Positions 10,040 through 18,944 of a DNA stretch of 64,000 bases are shown here, one piece after another. Made by a program: the position numbers and the translations under genes. This DNA comes from Pseudomonas fluorescens (GTDB lineage: Bacteria > Pseudomonadota > Gammaproteobacteria > Pseudomonadales > Pseudomonadaceae). The DNA lies in NCBI RefSeq assembly GCF_005938625.1, contig NZ_VCNJ01000001.1, positions 62,001 to 126,000 of the forward strand, in the 5' to 3' direction. The first letter of the stretch is position 1. Every line of letters begins with the position of its first letter. Below the pieces are notes generated by a model that searched no databases, was not told the DNA's origin, and was given only the letters and a program-made list of their open reading frames with translations.

Positions 10040-11728
10040 ATGGGACTGTTCGATTATAAAAATGCCGATGGCAAAGCGTTGTACAGCGACGCCATCGCAC
10101 TGACGCTGTATGCCTACACGCCGACTGGCAAACCGTTGCCGGCCAGCGCTTGGGCGCCGGTCACAGCGACGGCGCTGGGCTATCAGGGCAAGGTCGGGCC
10201 GCAGGGCACGTTCTTCGGCGAGAAGGACGGCTTTACCAGCGCCGAAGCCGAAGTGCTCGGCAAATACGACGCCGCCGGCAAACTGATCGGCATCGGCGTG
10301 GCCTTTCGTGGCACCGGTGGGCTGGGTTACAGCGACACCTTCGGCGACCTGAAAAACAATCTGCTGGCGGCTATCGGTCCATCGGACTATGCGAGTAACT
10401 ACGCGAAAAACGCCTTCGACAATTTGCTCAAGGCAGTCGCGGCGTTTGCCATAGCCAACGGCATCGCCGCCAAGGACGTGCTGCTTAGCGGCCACAGCCT
10501 CGGCGGCCTCGGGGTCAACAGCGTCGCCGAATTGAGCGCGAGCAACTGGGGCGGCTTCTTCAAGGACGCCAACTACATCACCTTCGCCTCGCCGACCCAA
10601 AGCAGCACTGGCAATAACGTGCTGAACATCGGTTTCGAGAACGACCCGGTGTTCCGCGTGCTCGACGGCACCACGTTCAGCAGCGCGTCGATGGGCAAGC
10701 ACGACAAGCCCCACGACTCGACCACCGACAACATCGTCAACTTCAACGACAACTACGCTTCCACCGCGCAGAACCTGGTGCCGTTCAGCATCGTCAATCC
10801 GCTGAACTGGTCGGCCCACAGCTCGCTGGGCTATGCCGATGGCTTGAATCGGGTGATCGATTCGAAGTTCTACAACCTGACGCATAAAGACTCGACGATC
10901 ATCGTCTCCAACCTGGAAGAGGCTTCTCGCGGCAAGACCTGGGTTGAAGATCTCGGCCGTAGCGGCGAGCCGCACACCGGCAGCACCTTCATCATCGGCA
11001 CCCAGAGCAGCGACTGGCTCAAGGGCGGCGCGGGCAATGACTTCCTCGAAGGCCTGGGGGGCGATGACCGTTTCCGTGATGACGGCGGCTACAACATCCT
11101 GCTTGGTGGCCAGGGCCACAACACCTTCGAACTGCAGAAACCGTTGCAGAACTTCAGCTTCGCCAACGACGGTGACGGCACGCTTTACGTGCGCGATGCC
11201 TACGGCGGCATCAGCATGACCCGCGACATCGGCGCACTGGTGAGCAAGGAGTCGGGTTCGTGGTGGGGCAGCAAGGAAATCACCTGGGGCGTCACGGCCA
11301 AAGGTTTGACCAATGGCAGCGAGCTGACCCAGTACAACCATTCGCTCAGCGGCGATGGCTACGGCAATGCGCTGCATGCCACGGCTGACGGTGACTGGCT
11401 GTTCGGCCTCGGCGGCGATGACAAACTGATCAGCGACAAGGGCCATGTGACCTTCGTCGGTGGCGCCGGGAATGACGTGATGACTGCCGTGGGTGGTAAC
11501 AACACGTTCCTGTTCAGCGGCGCGTTCGGTTTCGATGCCATCAACGGCTATCAGGGCAGCGACAAACTGGTATTCATGGGCGTTGAAGGCGCGGGGCAGG
11601 GCTACGACTACAAGCAACACGCGTCGCAGGCCGGCAGCGATACCGTGCTGAAGATTGGCGACTTTGCCGTGACCCTGATCGGGGTGGGAGTGGCTAACCT
11701 GTCGGACTCGGCGTTCGTGTTCGCCTAA
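10040..11728 (+). CDS. pueB: Family I.3 lipase / polyurethanase, type I secreted (PueB-like)
   Basis: A 562-residue extracellular lipase without a signal peptide, as expected for a type I secretion substrate. The alpha/beta-hydrolase domain has the nucleophile elbow GHSLGG (Ser153), with Asp202 (FENDPVF) and His260 (WSAH) as likely partners. Calcium-binding RTX repeats (GGAGND, LGGDD) lie at about 330-350 and 450-490, and the C-terminus ends in the hydrophobic AFVFA typical of AprDEF/HasDEF signals. It cleaves ester bonds in lipids and polyester polyurethanes. It matches PueB in length, and lacks the ~55-residue N-terminal insertion present in the next gene. GGAAGAGAGA precedes the ATG. Confidence 0.9.
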   Translation: MGLFDYKNADGKALYSDAIALTLYAYTPTGKPLPASAWAPVTATALGYQGKVGPQGTFFGEKDGFTSAEAEVLGKYDAAGKLIGIGVAFRGTGGLGYSDTFGDLKNNLLAAIGPSDYASNYAKNAFDNLLKAVAAFAIANGIAAKDVLLSGHSLGGLGVNSVAELSASNWGGFFKDANYITFASPTQSSTGNNVLNIGFENDPVFRVLDGTTFSSASMGKHDKPHDSTTDNIVNFNDNYASTAQNLVPFSIVNPLNWSAHSSLGYADGLNRVIDSKFYNLTHKDSTIIVSNLEEASRGKTWVEDLGRSGEPHTGSTFIIGTQSSDWLKGGAGNDFLEGLGGDDRFRDDGGYNILLGGQGHNTFELQKPLQNFSFANDGDGTLYVRDAYGGISMTRDIGALVSKESGSWWGSKEITWGVTAKGLTNGSELTQYNHSLSGDGYGNALHATADGDWLFGLGGDDKLISDKGHVTFVGGAGNDVMTAVGGNNTFLFSGAFGFDAINGYQGSDKLVFMGVEGAGQGYDYKQHASQAGSDTVLKIGDFAVTLIGVGVANLSDSAFVFA

Positions 11729-11739
11729 ACAGTAATCCT

Positions 11740-11830
11740 GTAGGAGCTGTCGAGTGAAACGAGGCTGCGATCTTTTGATCTTGCTTTTAAGAGCAAAGTC
11801 AAAAGATCGCAGCCTTCGGCAGCTCCTACA
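11740..11830. repeat. REP palindrome (GTAGGAGCTG / AAAAGATCGCAGCC type)
   Basis: GTAGGAGCTG...GCTGCGATCTTTTGATC is followed by its reverse complement, forming a long hairpin between the two lipase genes. Confidence 0.8.
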
Positions 11831-11938
11831 AAGGTCGCGTTAAAGAAGTGTTGTATCGAAATGCTCCGGGGCGTCCCCGTGGGGCGCCCTGGCTGTGAGC
11901 TATCTCTAACAATTCCAACAAAGAGAGAGGCAATAGCA

Positions 11939-13792
11939 ATGGGTGTGTATGACTACAAGAACTTCGGCACAGCCGATTCCAAGGCGTTGTTCAGCGATGC
12001 CATGGCGATCACGCTGTATTCCTACCACAACCTCGATAACGGCTTTGCCGCCGGTTATCAGCACAACGGTTTCGGTCTGGGCCTGCCCGCCACGCTGGTC
12101 ACGGCGCTGCTCGGCGGCACCGACTCGCAAGGGGTGATTCCCGGCATTCCGTGGAACCCCGATTCGGAAAAACTCGCGCTCGACGCCGTGAAAAAGGCTG
12201 GCTGGACGCCGATCACCGCATCGCAACTGGGCTACGACGGCAAGTCCGACGCCCGGGGCACCTTCTTCGGCGAGAAGGCCGGCTACACCACCGCGCAAGT
12301 GGAAATCCTCGGCAAGTACGACGCCCAGGGCCATCTCACGGAACTCGGCATTGCCTTTCGCGGCACCAGCGGCCCACGGGAAAACCTGATCCTCGACTCG
12401 ATTGGCGACGTGATAAACGACCTGCTCGCGGCGTTCGGCCCTAAGGATTACGCCAAGAACTACGTCGGCGAAGCGTTCGGTAATCTGCTCAATGATGTGG
12501 TGGCGTTTGCCAAGGCCAACGGCCTCAGCGGCAAGGATGTGCTGGTCAGCGGCCACAGCCTCGGTGGCTTGGCGGTCAACAGCATGGCGGATCTGAGTGG
12601 CGGCAAGTGGGGCGGTTTCTTTGCCGATTCCAACTACATCGCTTACGCCTCGCCAACCCAGAGCAGCACCGACAAAGTGCTCAACGTCGGCTACGAAAAC
12701 GACCCGGTGTTTCGTGCCCTCGACGGCTCGACCTTCACCGGCGCATCCGTCGGCGTGCACGATGCGCCGAAAGAATCGGCCACCGACAACATCGTCAGCT
12801 TCAACGATCACTACGCCTCGACCGCGTGGAATCTGCTGCCGTACTCGATCCTCAACATCCCCACCTGGATCTCGCACTTGCCGACCGCGTATGGCGACGG
12901 CATGAACCGGGTGATCGACTCAAAATTCTACGACCTCACCAGCCGCGACTCGACGATCATTGTCGCCAACCTCTCGGACCCGGCGCGGGCCAATACCTGG
13001 GTGCAGGACCTCAACCGCAACGCCGAAACCCACAAGGGCAGCACATTCATCATCGGCAGTGACGGCAATGACCTGATCCAGGGCGGCAGCGGCAATGATT
13101 ATCTGGAAGGTCGCGCCGGCAACGATACGTTCCGCGACAGCGGCGGCTACAACGTCATCCTTGGCGGGCAGGGCAGCAATACCCTCGATCTGCAAAGCGC
13201 GGTGAAGAACTTCGACTTCGCCAATGACGGCGCCGGCAACTTGTACGTGCGCGATGCCAACGGCGGGATCAGCATCACCCGCGATATCGGCAGCATCGTC
13301 ACCAAAGAACCGGGGTTTCTCTGGGGCTTGTTCAAGGACGATGTGACTCACAGCGTTACGGCCAGCGGTTTGAAGGTCGGCAACAACGTCACTGCTTACG
13401 AGTCCAGCGTCAAAGGTACCGCTGGCGCCGACACGCTGAAGGCGCATGACGGTGGCGATTGGTTGTTCGGCCTCGATGGCAACGATCACCTGATTGGCGG
13501 TGCGGGCAACGACGTGTTTGTTGGTGGCGCCGGCAACGACCTGATGGAATCGGGGGGCGGGGCGGATACGTTCCTGTTCAACGGTGCGTTCGGGCAGGAC
13601 CGGGTAGTGGGTTACACGTCCAACGACAAACTGGTGTTTCTCGGCGTGCAGGGTGTTTTGCCGGCGGAGGATTTCCGTGCCCATGCCGCGACCGTTGGGC
13701 AGGATACGGTGCTGACGTTTGGCAACGATTCGGTGACGTTGGTCGGGGTGTCGCTCAATAGCTTGAGTGCTGATGGTGTTGTGATCGCCTGA
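11939..13792 (+). CDS. pueA: Family I.3 lipase / polyurethanase, type I secreted (PueA-like)
   Basis: A 617-residue lipase, exactly the length of the well-studied Pseudomonas family I.3 enzymes (MIS38 lipase, PueA). The catalytic residues fall at the same positions: Ser207 in GHSLGG, Asp255 in YENDPVF and His313 in WISH. RTX nonapeptides (GGSGNDYLEG, GGAGNDVF) lie at about 375-395 and 505-550, followed by a C-terminal secretion signal ending GVVIA. It has no signal peptide, so export should be through AprDEF. The ATG at 11939 is preceded by AAGAGAGAGG, and the upstream in-frame extension has no homologous character. It is a paralogue of the upstream lipase. Confidence 0.92.
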   Translation: MGVYDYKNFGTADSKALFSDAMAITLYSYHNLDNGFAAGYQHNGFGLGLPATLVTALLGGTDSQGVIPGIPWNPDSEKLALDAVKKAGWTPITASQLGYDGKSDARGTFFGEKAGYTTAQVEILGKYDAQGHLTELGIAFRGTSGPRENLILDSIGDVINDLLAAFGPKDYAKNYVGEAFGNLLNDVVAFAKANGLSGKDVLVSGHSLGGLAVNSMADLSGGKWGGFFADSNYIAYASPTQSSTDKVLNVGYENDPVFRALDGSTFTGASVGVHDAPKESATDNIVSFNDHYASTAWNLLPYSILNIPTWISHLPTAYGDGMNRVIDSKFYDLTSRDSTIIVANLSDPARANTWVQDLNRNAETHKGSTFIIGSDGNDLIQGGSGNDYLEGRAGNDTFRDSGGYNVILGGQGSNTLDLQSAVKNFDFANDGAGNLYVRDANGGISITRDIGSIVTKEPGFLWGLFKDDVTHSVTASGLKVGNNVTAYESSVKGTAGADTLKAHDGGDWLFGLDGNDHLIGGAGNDVFVGGAGNDLMESGGGADTFLFNGAFGQDRVVGYTSNDKLVFLGVQGVLPAEDFRAHAATVGQDTVLTFGNDSVTLVGVSLNSLSADGVVIA

Positions 13793-13819
13793 TGTTGATG
13801 GGGTGCCGGTAAGGGCCCT

Positions 13820-13895
13820 TTCGCGAGCAATCTCGCTCCCACACTGGATCTGTGTCGTTTATCAATCCCCTGTGGGAGCGAGCCTGCTCGCGAAG
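13820..13895. repeat. REP palindrome (GGGAGCGAGC / CTCGCGAA type)
   Basis: TTCGCGAGCA-TCTCGCTCCCACA is followed by TGTGGGAGCGAGCCTGCTCGCGAA, an inverted pair downstream of the lipase gene. The rest of the gap before the next gene (about 13896-14032) shows nothing else recognisable. Confidence 0.8.
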
Positions 13896-14032
13896 AACGA
13901 TAGCGCGGTTTAAAAGTGACTCGATGGCCACGACCTGACTCAAACCCCTGCGAAAACAGGAAATGCGGCCTAAAGCCAGCACGTGCGCACACGTTCTATA
14001 GCTAGCCGCCATTGAGTACAGGAGATTCAAAC

Positions 14033-14407
14033 GTGAAAGGTTTCAAGGGGTATATCGGGTTAGTCGCACTGGCGCTGTGTTCGGCCAATGTCTGCGCCGA
14101 TCTGCCTCAAAGTTCGATTCTGAGCCGTTACGGCATCACCACCGACCAACTGCCGAGCCCGCCGAAATTCGACGTTGTTGAACCGGTTGAAGAGAAGAGC
14201 CGCTTTCAGATTCAGCCCGAACAACCGTTCGTGACCATCCGCCTGGGTGACGGCAAGCAGCCGCAGACCACGGGCAATCTGAGCATCGATCGCATGGCGC
14301 AGCAGGATCTGGAACGCTGCCGGCGCTTGCAGGGTGAAGTGGTCAAGCGGGGCGGCACGTACATGCCTTGTGACGGCAGCATTCCGGGCATGCCAGCCTT
14401 CGAATAA
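14033..14407 (+). CDS. Small exported protein of unknown function
   Basis: A 124-residue protein with a clear signal peptide (cleavage expected after NVCA, about residue 21). The mature part is Pro- and Gln-rich with two Cys late in the chain (LERCRRL and YMPCDGS), perhaps forming a disulfide in the periplasm. The GTG start at 14033 is preferred because CAGGAG lies about seven bases upstream; an upstream ATG at 14012 would place the signal peptide inside the protein. I do not recognise the family. It stands alone between two REP elements. Confidence 0.7.
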   Translation: MKGFKGYIGLVALALCSANVCADLPQSSILSRYGITTDQLPSPPKFDVVEPVEEKSRFQIQPEQPFVTIRLGDGKQPQTTGNLSIDRMAQQDLERCRRLQGEVVKRGGTYMPCDGSIPGMPAFE

Positions 14408-14426
14408 CACAAACATCCCCTGTCAA

Positions 14427-14537
14427 TGATCGTTCCCACGCTCTGCGTGGGAATGCCTTAACGGACGCTCCGCGTTCGGCTTTGAAGGGACGCGGAGCAT
14501 CCCGGGCTGCATTCCCACGCAGAACGTGGGAACGATC
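14427..14537. repeat. REP palindrome cluster (GTTCCCACGC type)
   Basis: ATGATCGTTCCCACGC...GCGTGGGAACGATC encloses an inner GGACGCTCCGCG / CGCGGAGCATCC pair. It lies between convergent genes and may serve as a transcription barrier. Confidence 0.8.
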
Positions 14538-14551
14538 GACACGAGCGAAAC

Positions 14552-14776
14552 CTAGTCTTCCTCGCGCACCGTGGCCACTTCATCAGCGCGGACCTTCACC
14601 TTGGCCCCGGAAATATCTTCGAACTCATAGAAGCCGTCCTTGGTTTTGGTTTTCGGCATGTCCTTGGTCAGATACTGGGTGCCGTTCTGCAGAGTGACCA
14701 CCGTCGGGGTCGAGCAACCGGCCAGTGCCAGCGCGGCAACGACGGCGAAAGGGATGCCCAGTGACTTGATTTTCAT
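14552..14776 (-). CDS. YgdI/YgdR-type small lipoprotein (DUF903)
   Basis: A 74-residue protein with a lipobox LALAGC (Cys21) after a short hydrophobic leader, followed by a small SH3-like beta domain containing VTLQNGTQYLTKDMPK and ending DEVATVREED. This is the pattern of the YgdI/YgdR/YpdI lipoproteins of gamma-proteobacteria, whose role is not established. The start at 14776 is set by GAGGTGGGT immediately upstream and by the position of the lipobox; the frame is open further upstream but without homologous character. Confidence 0.85.
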   Translation of the reverse strand: MKIKSLGIPFAVVAALALAGCSTPTVVTLQNGTQYLTKDMPKTKTKDGFYEFEDISGAKVKVRADEVATVREED

Positions 14777-14971
14777 ACCCACCTCTAAATCCTCATTCGA
14801 TGTGATGCCGAGCATTGTCGGCCCTCTAACGCGGTTGGTGCCATCCCCGGAGGAAAAGTTCGATAGCCCGACGAAAAAATGCCATTGATCATTTTCCGTT
14901 TGCACCGGGCAGGGCACAGCTGGTATCTGTACGCATAACCAGTATTCGTTCGCTATGGCCCCAGAATTCCC

Positions 14972-16624
14972 GTGACTGCCAATCCCCTCGACGACCCGTT
15001 CTATTACCTTAACAACTTCCGGCAAGTGCTTGATTGGCTTGAACTTCGCTACGCCGATGTGATGAGCGAAACGGAATACGCGTTCATCCGCGACTTCAAC
15101 GCCTTGCCCCGGGTTTCACAAGGTTTGCTGGTGCGGATGGTGATGCGCAAGGGCGTGCATTTTCGGGCGGGCAAACTCAATTATTTAGAAATCGGCGACA
15201 TCGCCGAGGCCGCGCAACCGTTGCTGGAGCAAGGCTGGATCGACGAGCACGCACCGCTGGCCCTCGCCGAGCTGTTCGACGTGTTGCTCAAGGCCGAAAT
15301 TCTGCAAGCGTTTGCAGCCTTCATCGAGCAGCCCAAGGGCCGCAAGGACGATTGGCTGCCGATACTCGCCGAGCAGTTTGCAGACGCTCGCAGTCTCTGC
15401 GAATGGGCGCCGCTGCTCGATGATCGTTTGTTCAGCCTGACCATCATGGACCTGTGTGACCGCTTGCGTCTGATGTTCTTTGGCAATCTGTATCAGGACT
15501 GGTCGGAATTCGTCCTCGCTGACCTCGGCATCTTCACCTATGAAAAAGTCGAATTCTGCGCGGATTCGCGAGGCTTGCGCAGCCGCGCAGACGTCGACGC
15601 CTGCCTGTTCCTGCACGACTGCCAACTACGCTTCGAGGCCGGTGAGCCGCTGGACATCATTGTCGAGCAGATCAGCGCTTTGCACTTCGACAACCCGTGG
15701 CTGCAACGCCGGCGTGGCAAGGTGCTGTTCCAGATCGGCCAGTATTGCGAGCGCATCAGCGAATTTGTCCTGGCCCTGAGCATTTACCGCGACTGCGCCT
15801 ATCCCGGCGCCCGGTTGCGCATGATTCGCGTGCTGGAACGCAGCGGCGAATACCCGCTGGCGCTGGAACTTGGAACATTGGCAGAGCAGGCGCCGGAAAG
15901 CGCCGCCGAGCAGCAAGGCCTGCAACGGATTCTGCCAAGGCTGCGGCGTAAGCTCGGCGGCCCGCCGCTCAAGCGCACAACCGCGAAGCCCGTCGAGCGT
16001 CTGGACCTGCACTTGCCGCGAAGCGATCCCGCGTTGTCCGTGGAGTATTACGTGCAGGCGCATCTGCACGATGACGATGGTCCGGTGCATTACGTGGAAA
16101 ACAGCCTGATCAATTCGCTGTTCGGTCTGTTGTGCTGGCCGGCGATCTTCGCGCCGTTACCCGGGGCGTTCTTTCACCCGTTCCAGCGCGGCCCGGTGGA
16201 CCTGCTCAACGAAGATTTCCAGCAACGCCGCGCCGAGCTGTTTCAGGCGTGCCTGAGCGAACTCGACGACGGTCGATATGCGGCGACCATTCGCCAGCGC
16301 TTTATCGACAAGTGGGGCATCCAGTCGCCATTCGTGTTTTGGGGCGCATTGAATGAAGAGCTGCTGGAGCAGGCACTGGCCTGTCTGCCCGCCGAACACC
16401 TCAAACACTGGTTCAGCCGTTTGCTGCTCGACATCAAAGCCAACCGCGCCGGCATGCCCGACCTGATCCAGTTCTGGCCGCAGCACAAAACCTACCGGAT
16501 GATCGAGGTCAAAGGCCCCGGCGATCGCCTGCAGGACAACCAGTTGCGCTGGCTGGAGTTCTGCCATCAACACCAGATGCCAGTGGCGGTGTGTTACGTG
16601 CAATGGGCGGAGCAGAACGCTTGA
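14972..16624 (+). CDS. FAN1-like structure-specific nuclease (VRR-NUC domain)
   Basis: A 550-residue protein whose C-terminal ~100 residues are a VRR-NUC domain with the PD-(D/E)XK signature: PD at 496-497, E-V-K at 512-514 and a following GDRLQDNQ. The N-terminal part is helical, with TPR-like repeats (about 230-320). This matches bacterial FAN1 (the P. aeruginosa enzyme is ~559 residues), a 5' flap and interstrand-crosslink nuclease. It starts with GTG. Its stop codon overlaps the TTG start of the helicase gene by four bases, so the two are probably made together as a DNA-repair pair. Confidence 0.88.
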   Translation: MTANPLDDPFYYLNNFRQVLDWLELRYADVMSETEYAFIRDFNALPRVSQGLLVRMVMRKGVHFRAGKLNYLEIGDIAEAAQPLLEQGWIDEHAPLALAELFDVLLKAEILQAFAAFIEQPKGRKDDWLPILAEQFADARSLCEWAPLLDDRLFSLTIMDLCDRLRLMFFGNLYQDWSEFVLADLGIFTYEKVEFCADSRGLRSRADVDACLFLHDCQLRFEAGEPLDIIVEQISALHFDNPWLQRRRGKVLFQIGQYCERISEFVLALSIYRDCAYPGARLRMIRVLERSGEYPLALELGTLAEQAPESAAEQQGLQRILPRLRRKLGGPPLKRTTAKPVERLDLHLPRSDPALSVEYYVQAHLHDDDGPVHYVENSLINSLFGLLCWPAIFAPLPGAFFHPFQRGPVDLLNEDFQQRRAELFQACLSELDDGRYAATIRQRFIDKWGIQSPFVFWGALNEELLEQALACLPAEHLKHWFSRLLLDIKANRAGMPDLIQFWPQHKTYRMIEVKGPGDRLQDNQLRWLEFCHQHQMPVAVCYVQWAEQNA

Positions 16625-18939
16625 GCTACAGCATCGCCGTGCGCGTACTGTGCGAGTTCACCGCCAAAACCGGCGACCTCGACCTGCGCTTCACACCATC
16701 ACCCACGGCGCTGGAAGGCATTGCCGGCCACCGTACCGTGGCCTCACGGCGCAGCGAAAAGTATCAAAGCGAAGTGGCGCTCGAAGGCGAGTTCCTGCAA
16801 TTGAAGGTCAAGGGCAGGGCGGATGGCTACGACCCGGCGCAAACCTGCCTGGAAGAAGTCAAAACCTACCGTGGCGACCTGAGCAAGCAACCGGCCAACC
16901 ACCGCCAGTTGCATTGGGCGCAGGCGAAGATCTACGGCTGGTTGATGTGCCGCAAGCTCGAGCTTGAACAGATCAATCTGGCGTTGGTGTACTTCGATAT
17001 CGTCAGCGAGAAAGAGACCTGTCTGGTCGAAGCGTTCAGCGCAGATGCGTTGAAAGCGTTTTTCGAGCAGCAGTGCCGACTGTTCCTGCAATGGGCCGAA
17101 CAGGAAATGGCCCATCGCGAGGCGCGCAATCGGGCCGCGCAACAACTGGCGTTCCCCCATGCGGATTTCCGTCCCGGCCAGCGGCATCTGGCCGAGTCGG
17201 TATTCAAGGCCGTCAGCACCGGGCGTTGCCTGATGGCCCAGGCACCGACCGGCATCGGCAAAACCCTCGGCACGCTGTTCCCGATGCTAAAAGCCATGGC
17301 ACCGCAGCAACTGGACAAGGTGTACTTCCTCACCGCCAAGACACCGGGACGCAAACTGGCACTGGATGCCAGCCAGGTGTTGTTCGATCAGTCGCCAGCC
17401 TTGCCCTTGCGGGTGCTGGAAATGGTCGCTCGGGACAAGGCCTGCGAACACCCGGACAAAGCCTGTCACGGTGAATCCTGTCCGCTGGCCCAAGGCTTTT
17501 ATGATCGCCTGCCTGCCGCGCGTGAGGCAGCCAGTCGAATCCAGTTGCTCGATCAAGCCGCCATGCGCGAGGTCGCCGCGCAACATGCGGTGTGCCCGTA
17601 TTACCTGAGTCAGGAGATGGCCCGTTGGGTGGACGTGGTCATCGCTGACTACAACTATTACTTCGACTTCAGCGCCATGCTCTTCGGTCTCGCCCAGCTC
17701 AACCAATGGAAAGTCGCGGTGCTGGCGGACGAGGCGCACAACCTCGTCGAACGGGGGCGGCAGATGTACAGCGCCAGTCTCGATCAGTTCACCTTGGGCA
17801 GCGTACGCAAAACCGCACCGGCGCCGTTGAAAAAGTCTCTGCAACGGATCAACCGTGAATGGAACGCCCTGCATGCGCCGCAATTGACCGCGTATCAGGC
17901 GTACGACAAAGCCCCGGAAAAACTCCTGCAAGCGATTTCGCTGTGTTGCGCCGCCATTGGCGATTACCTCAATGATCATCCGCAAGGCCTCGACAGCGGC
18001 TTGCAGAACCTCTATTTCGACCTGCTGCAATTCAGTCGGGTAGCGGAGCTGTACGACGAGCATTACCTGTTCGACATCAGCAAGCGTGACCTCGACCGTA
18101 AAAAGCCGCTGTCGCAATTGTGCCTGCGCAACGTGGTGCCGGCCGCGTTCATTGGCCCGCGCCTGAAAGCGGCGCGCAGTAGCGTGCTGTTTTCCGCGAC
18201 CCTCAGCCCGCGCCACTATTACGCCGATTTGCTCGGTACGCCCGCCGACACCGTGTGGATCGACGTCGAATCGCCGTTTTGCGCCGAACAGTTGCAGGTG
18301 CAGATCGTCAGCCGCATCTCGACGCGCTTCAACCATCGGCAAGCGTCGCTTGAGCCGATCGTCGAATTGATCGCGCGGCAGTTCAGCGAACGTCCGGGCA
18401 ACTATCTGGCGTTTTTCAGCAGCTTCGATTATCTGCAACAAGTGGCGTCGCTGCTCGCTGAGCGGTATCCGCACATTACCCTGTGGCAGCAATCGCGGGG
18501 AATGCTCGAAGGCGCGCGGCAGGCTTTTCTCGATCAATTCACCGCACACAGCCAGGGTGTCGGCTTTGCCGTGTTGGGCGGTGCGTTCGGCGAAGGCATC
18601 GATCTACCCGGTGCGCGACTGATCGGCGCGTTCATTGCGACGCTGGGGCTGGCGCAGTTCAATCCGGTCAACGAACAACTCAAACACCGCATGGCCGCCA
18701 TCTTCGGCGCCGGTTATGACTACACCTATCTGTACCCCGGCGTGCAGAAAGTGGTGCAGGCCGCCGGGCGAGTCATCCGTACCCGCGAGGATCGCGGCGT
18801 GGTGATGCTGATTGACGATCGCTTTGCCGAGAGCCGGATCAAACAGCTGCTACCGCGCTGGTGGGCGATCAATCATGAGACGGCCGCTTCCCAATTCGCC
18901 GGATTGACGCATACTTCTGCTCATGACAATGCCCGGTGA
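16621..18939 (+). CDS. Rad3/DinG-type DNA helicase with N-terminal PD-(D/E)XK-like domain
   Basis: A 772-residue superfamily 2 helicase. The N-terminal ~110 residues look like a RecB/Cas4-type nuclease fold (GRADG Asp68, EEVKT with Glu79 and Lys81, QAKIYGWL at 101). The motor follows: Walker A APTGIGKT (207-214), DEAH box (369-372), and four Cys (274, 281, 286, 324) placed as in the XPD/DinG iron-sulfur domain. The TTG start at 16621 overlaps the stop of the FAN1-like gene; a start ten codons upstream would extend the overlap. It should unwind damaged or branched DNA; the nuclease activity is inferred from motifs only. Confidence 0.85.
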   Translation: MSYSIAVRVLCEFTAKTGDLDLRFTPSPTALEGIAGHRTVASRRSEKYQSEVALEGEFLQLKVKGRADGYDPAQTCLEEVKTYRGDLSKQPANHRQLHWAQAKIYGWLMCRKLELEQINLALVYFDIVSEKETCLVEAFSADALKAFFEQQCRLFLQWAEQEMAHREARNRAAQQLAFPHADFRPGQRHLAESVFKAVSTGRCLMAQAPTGIGKTLGTLFPMLKAMAPQQLDKVYFLTAKTPGRKLALDASQVLFDQSPALPLRVLEMVARDKACEHPDKACHGESCPLAQGFYDRLPAAREAASRIQLLDQAAMREVAAQHAVCPYYLSQEMARWVDVVIADYNYYFDFSAMLFGLAQLNQWKVAVLADEAHNLVERGRQMYSASLDQFTLGSVRKTAPAPLKKSLQRINREWNALHAPQLTAYQAYDKAPEKLLQAISLCCAAIGDYLNDHPQGLDSGLQNLYFDLLQFSRVAELYDEHYLFDISKRDLDRKKPLSQLCLRNVVPAAFIGPRLKAARSSVLFSATLSPRHYYADLLGTPADTVWIDVESPFCAEQLQVQIVSRISTRFNHRQASLEPIVELIARQFSERPGNYLAFFSSFDYLQQVASLLAERYPHITLWQQSRGMLEGARQAFLDQFTAHSQGVGFAVLGGAFGEGIDLPGARLIGAFIATLGLAQFNPVNEQLKHRMAAIFGAGYDYTYLYPGVQKVVQAAGRVIRTREDRGVVMLIDDRFAESRIKQLLPRWWAINHETAASQFAGLTHTSAHDNAR

Positions 18940-18944
18940 GTGTG

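Noticed and set aside
8603..11620. A 1005-codon open frame on the minus strand across prtB and pueB
   Set aside because: It is antisense to two well-supported genes with clear motifs; such long shadow frames are common in GC-rich genes with strong third-position bias.
13820..13895. Repeated palindromes as a possible CRISPR array
   Set aside because: The repeats are isolated inverted pairs scattered through the gaps, with no regular direct repeat-spacer series and no cas genes; they are REP elements.
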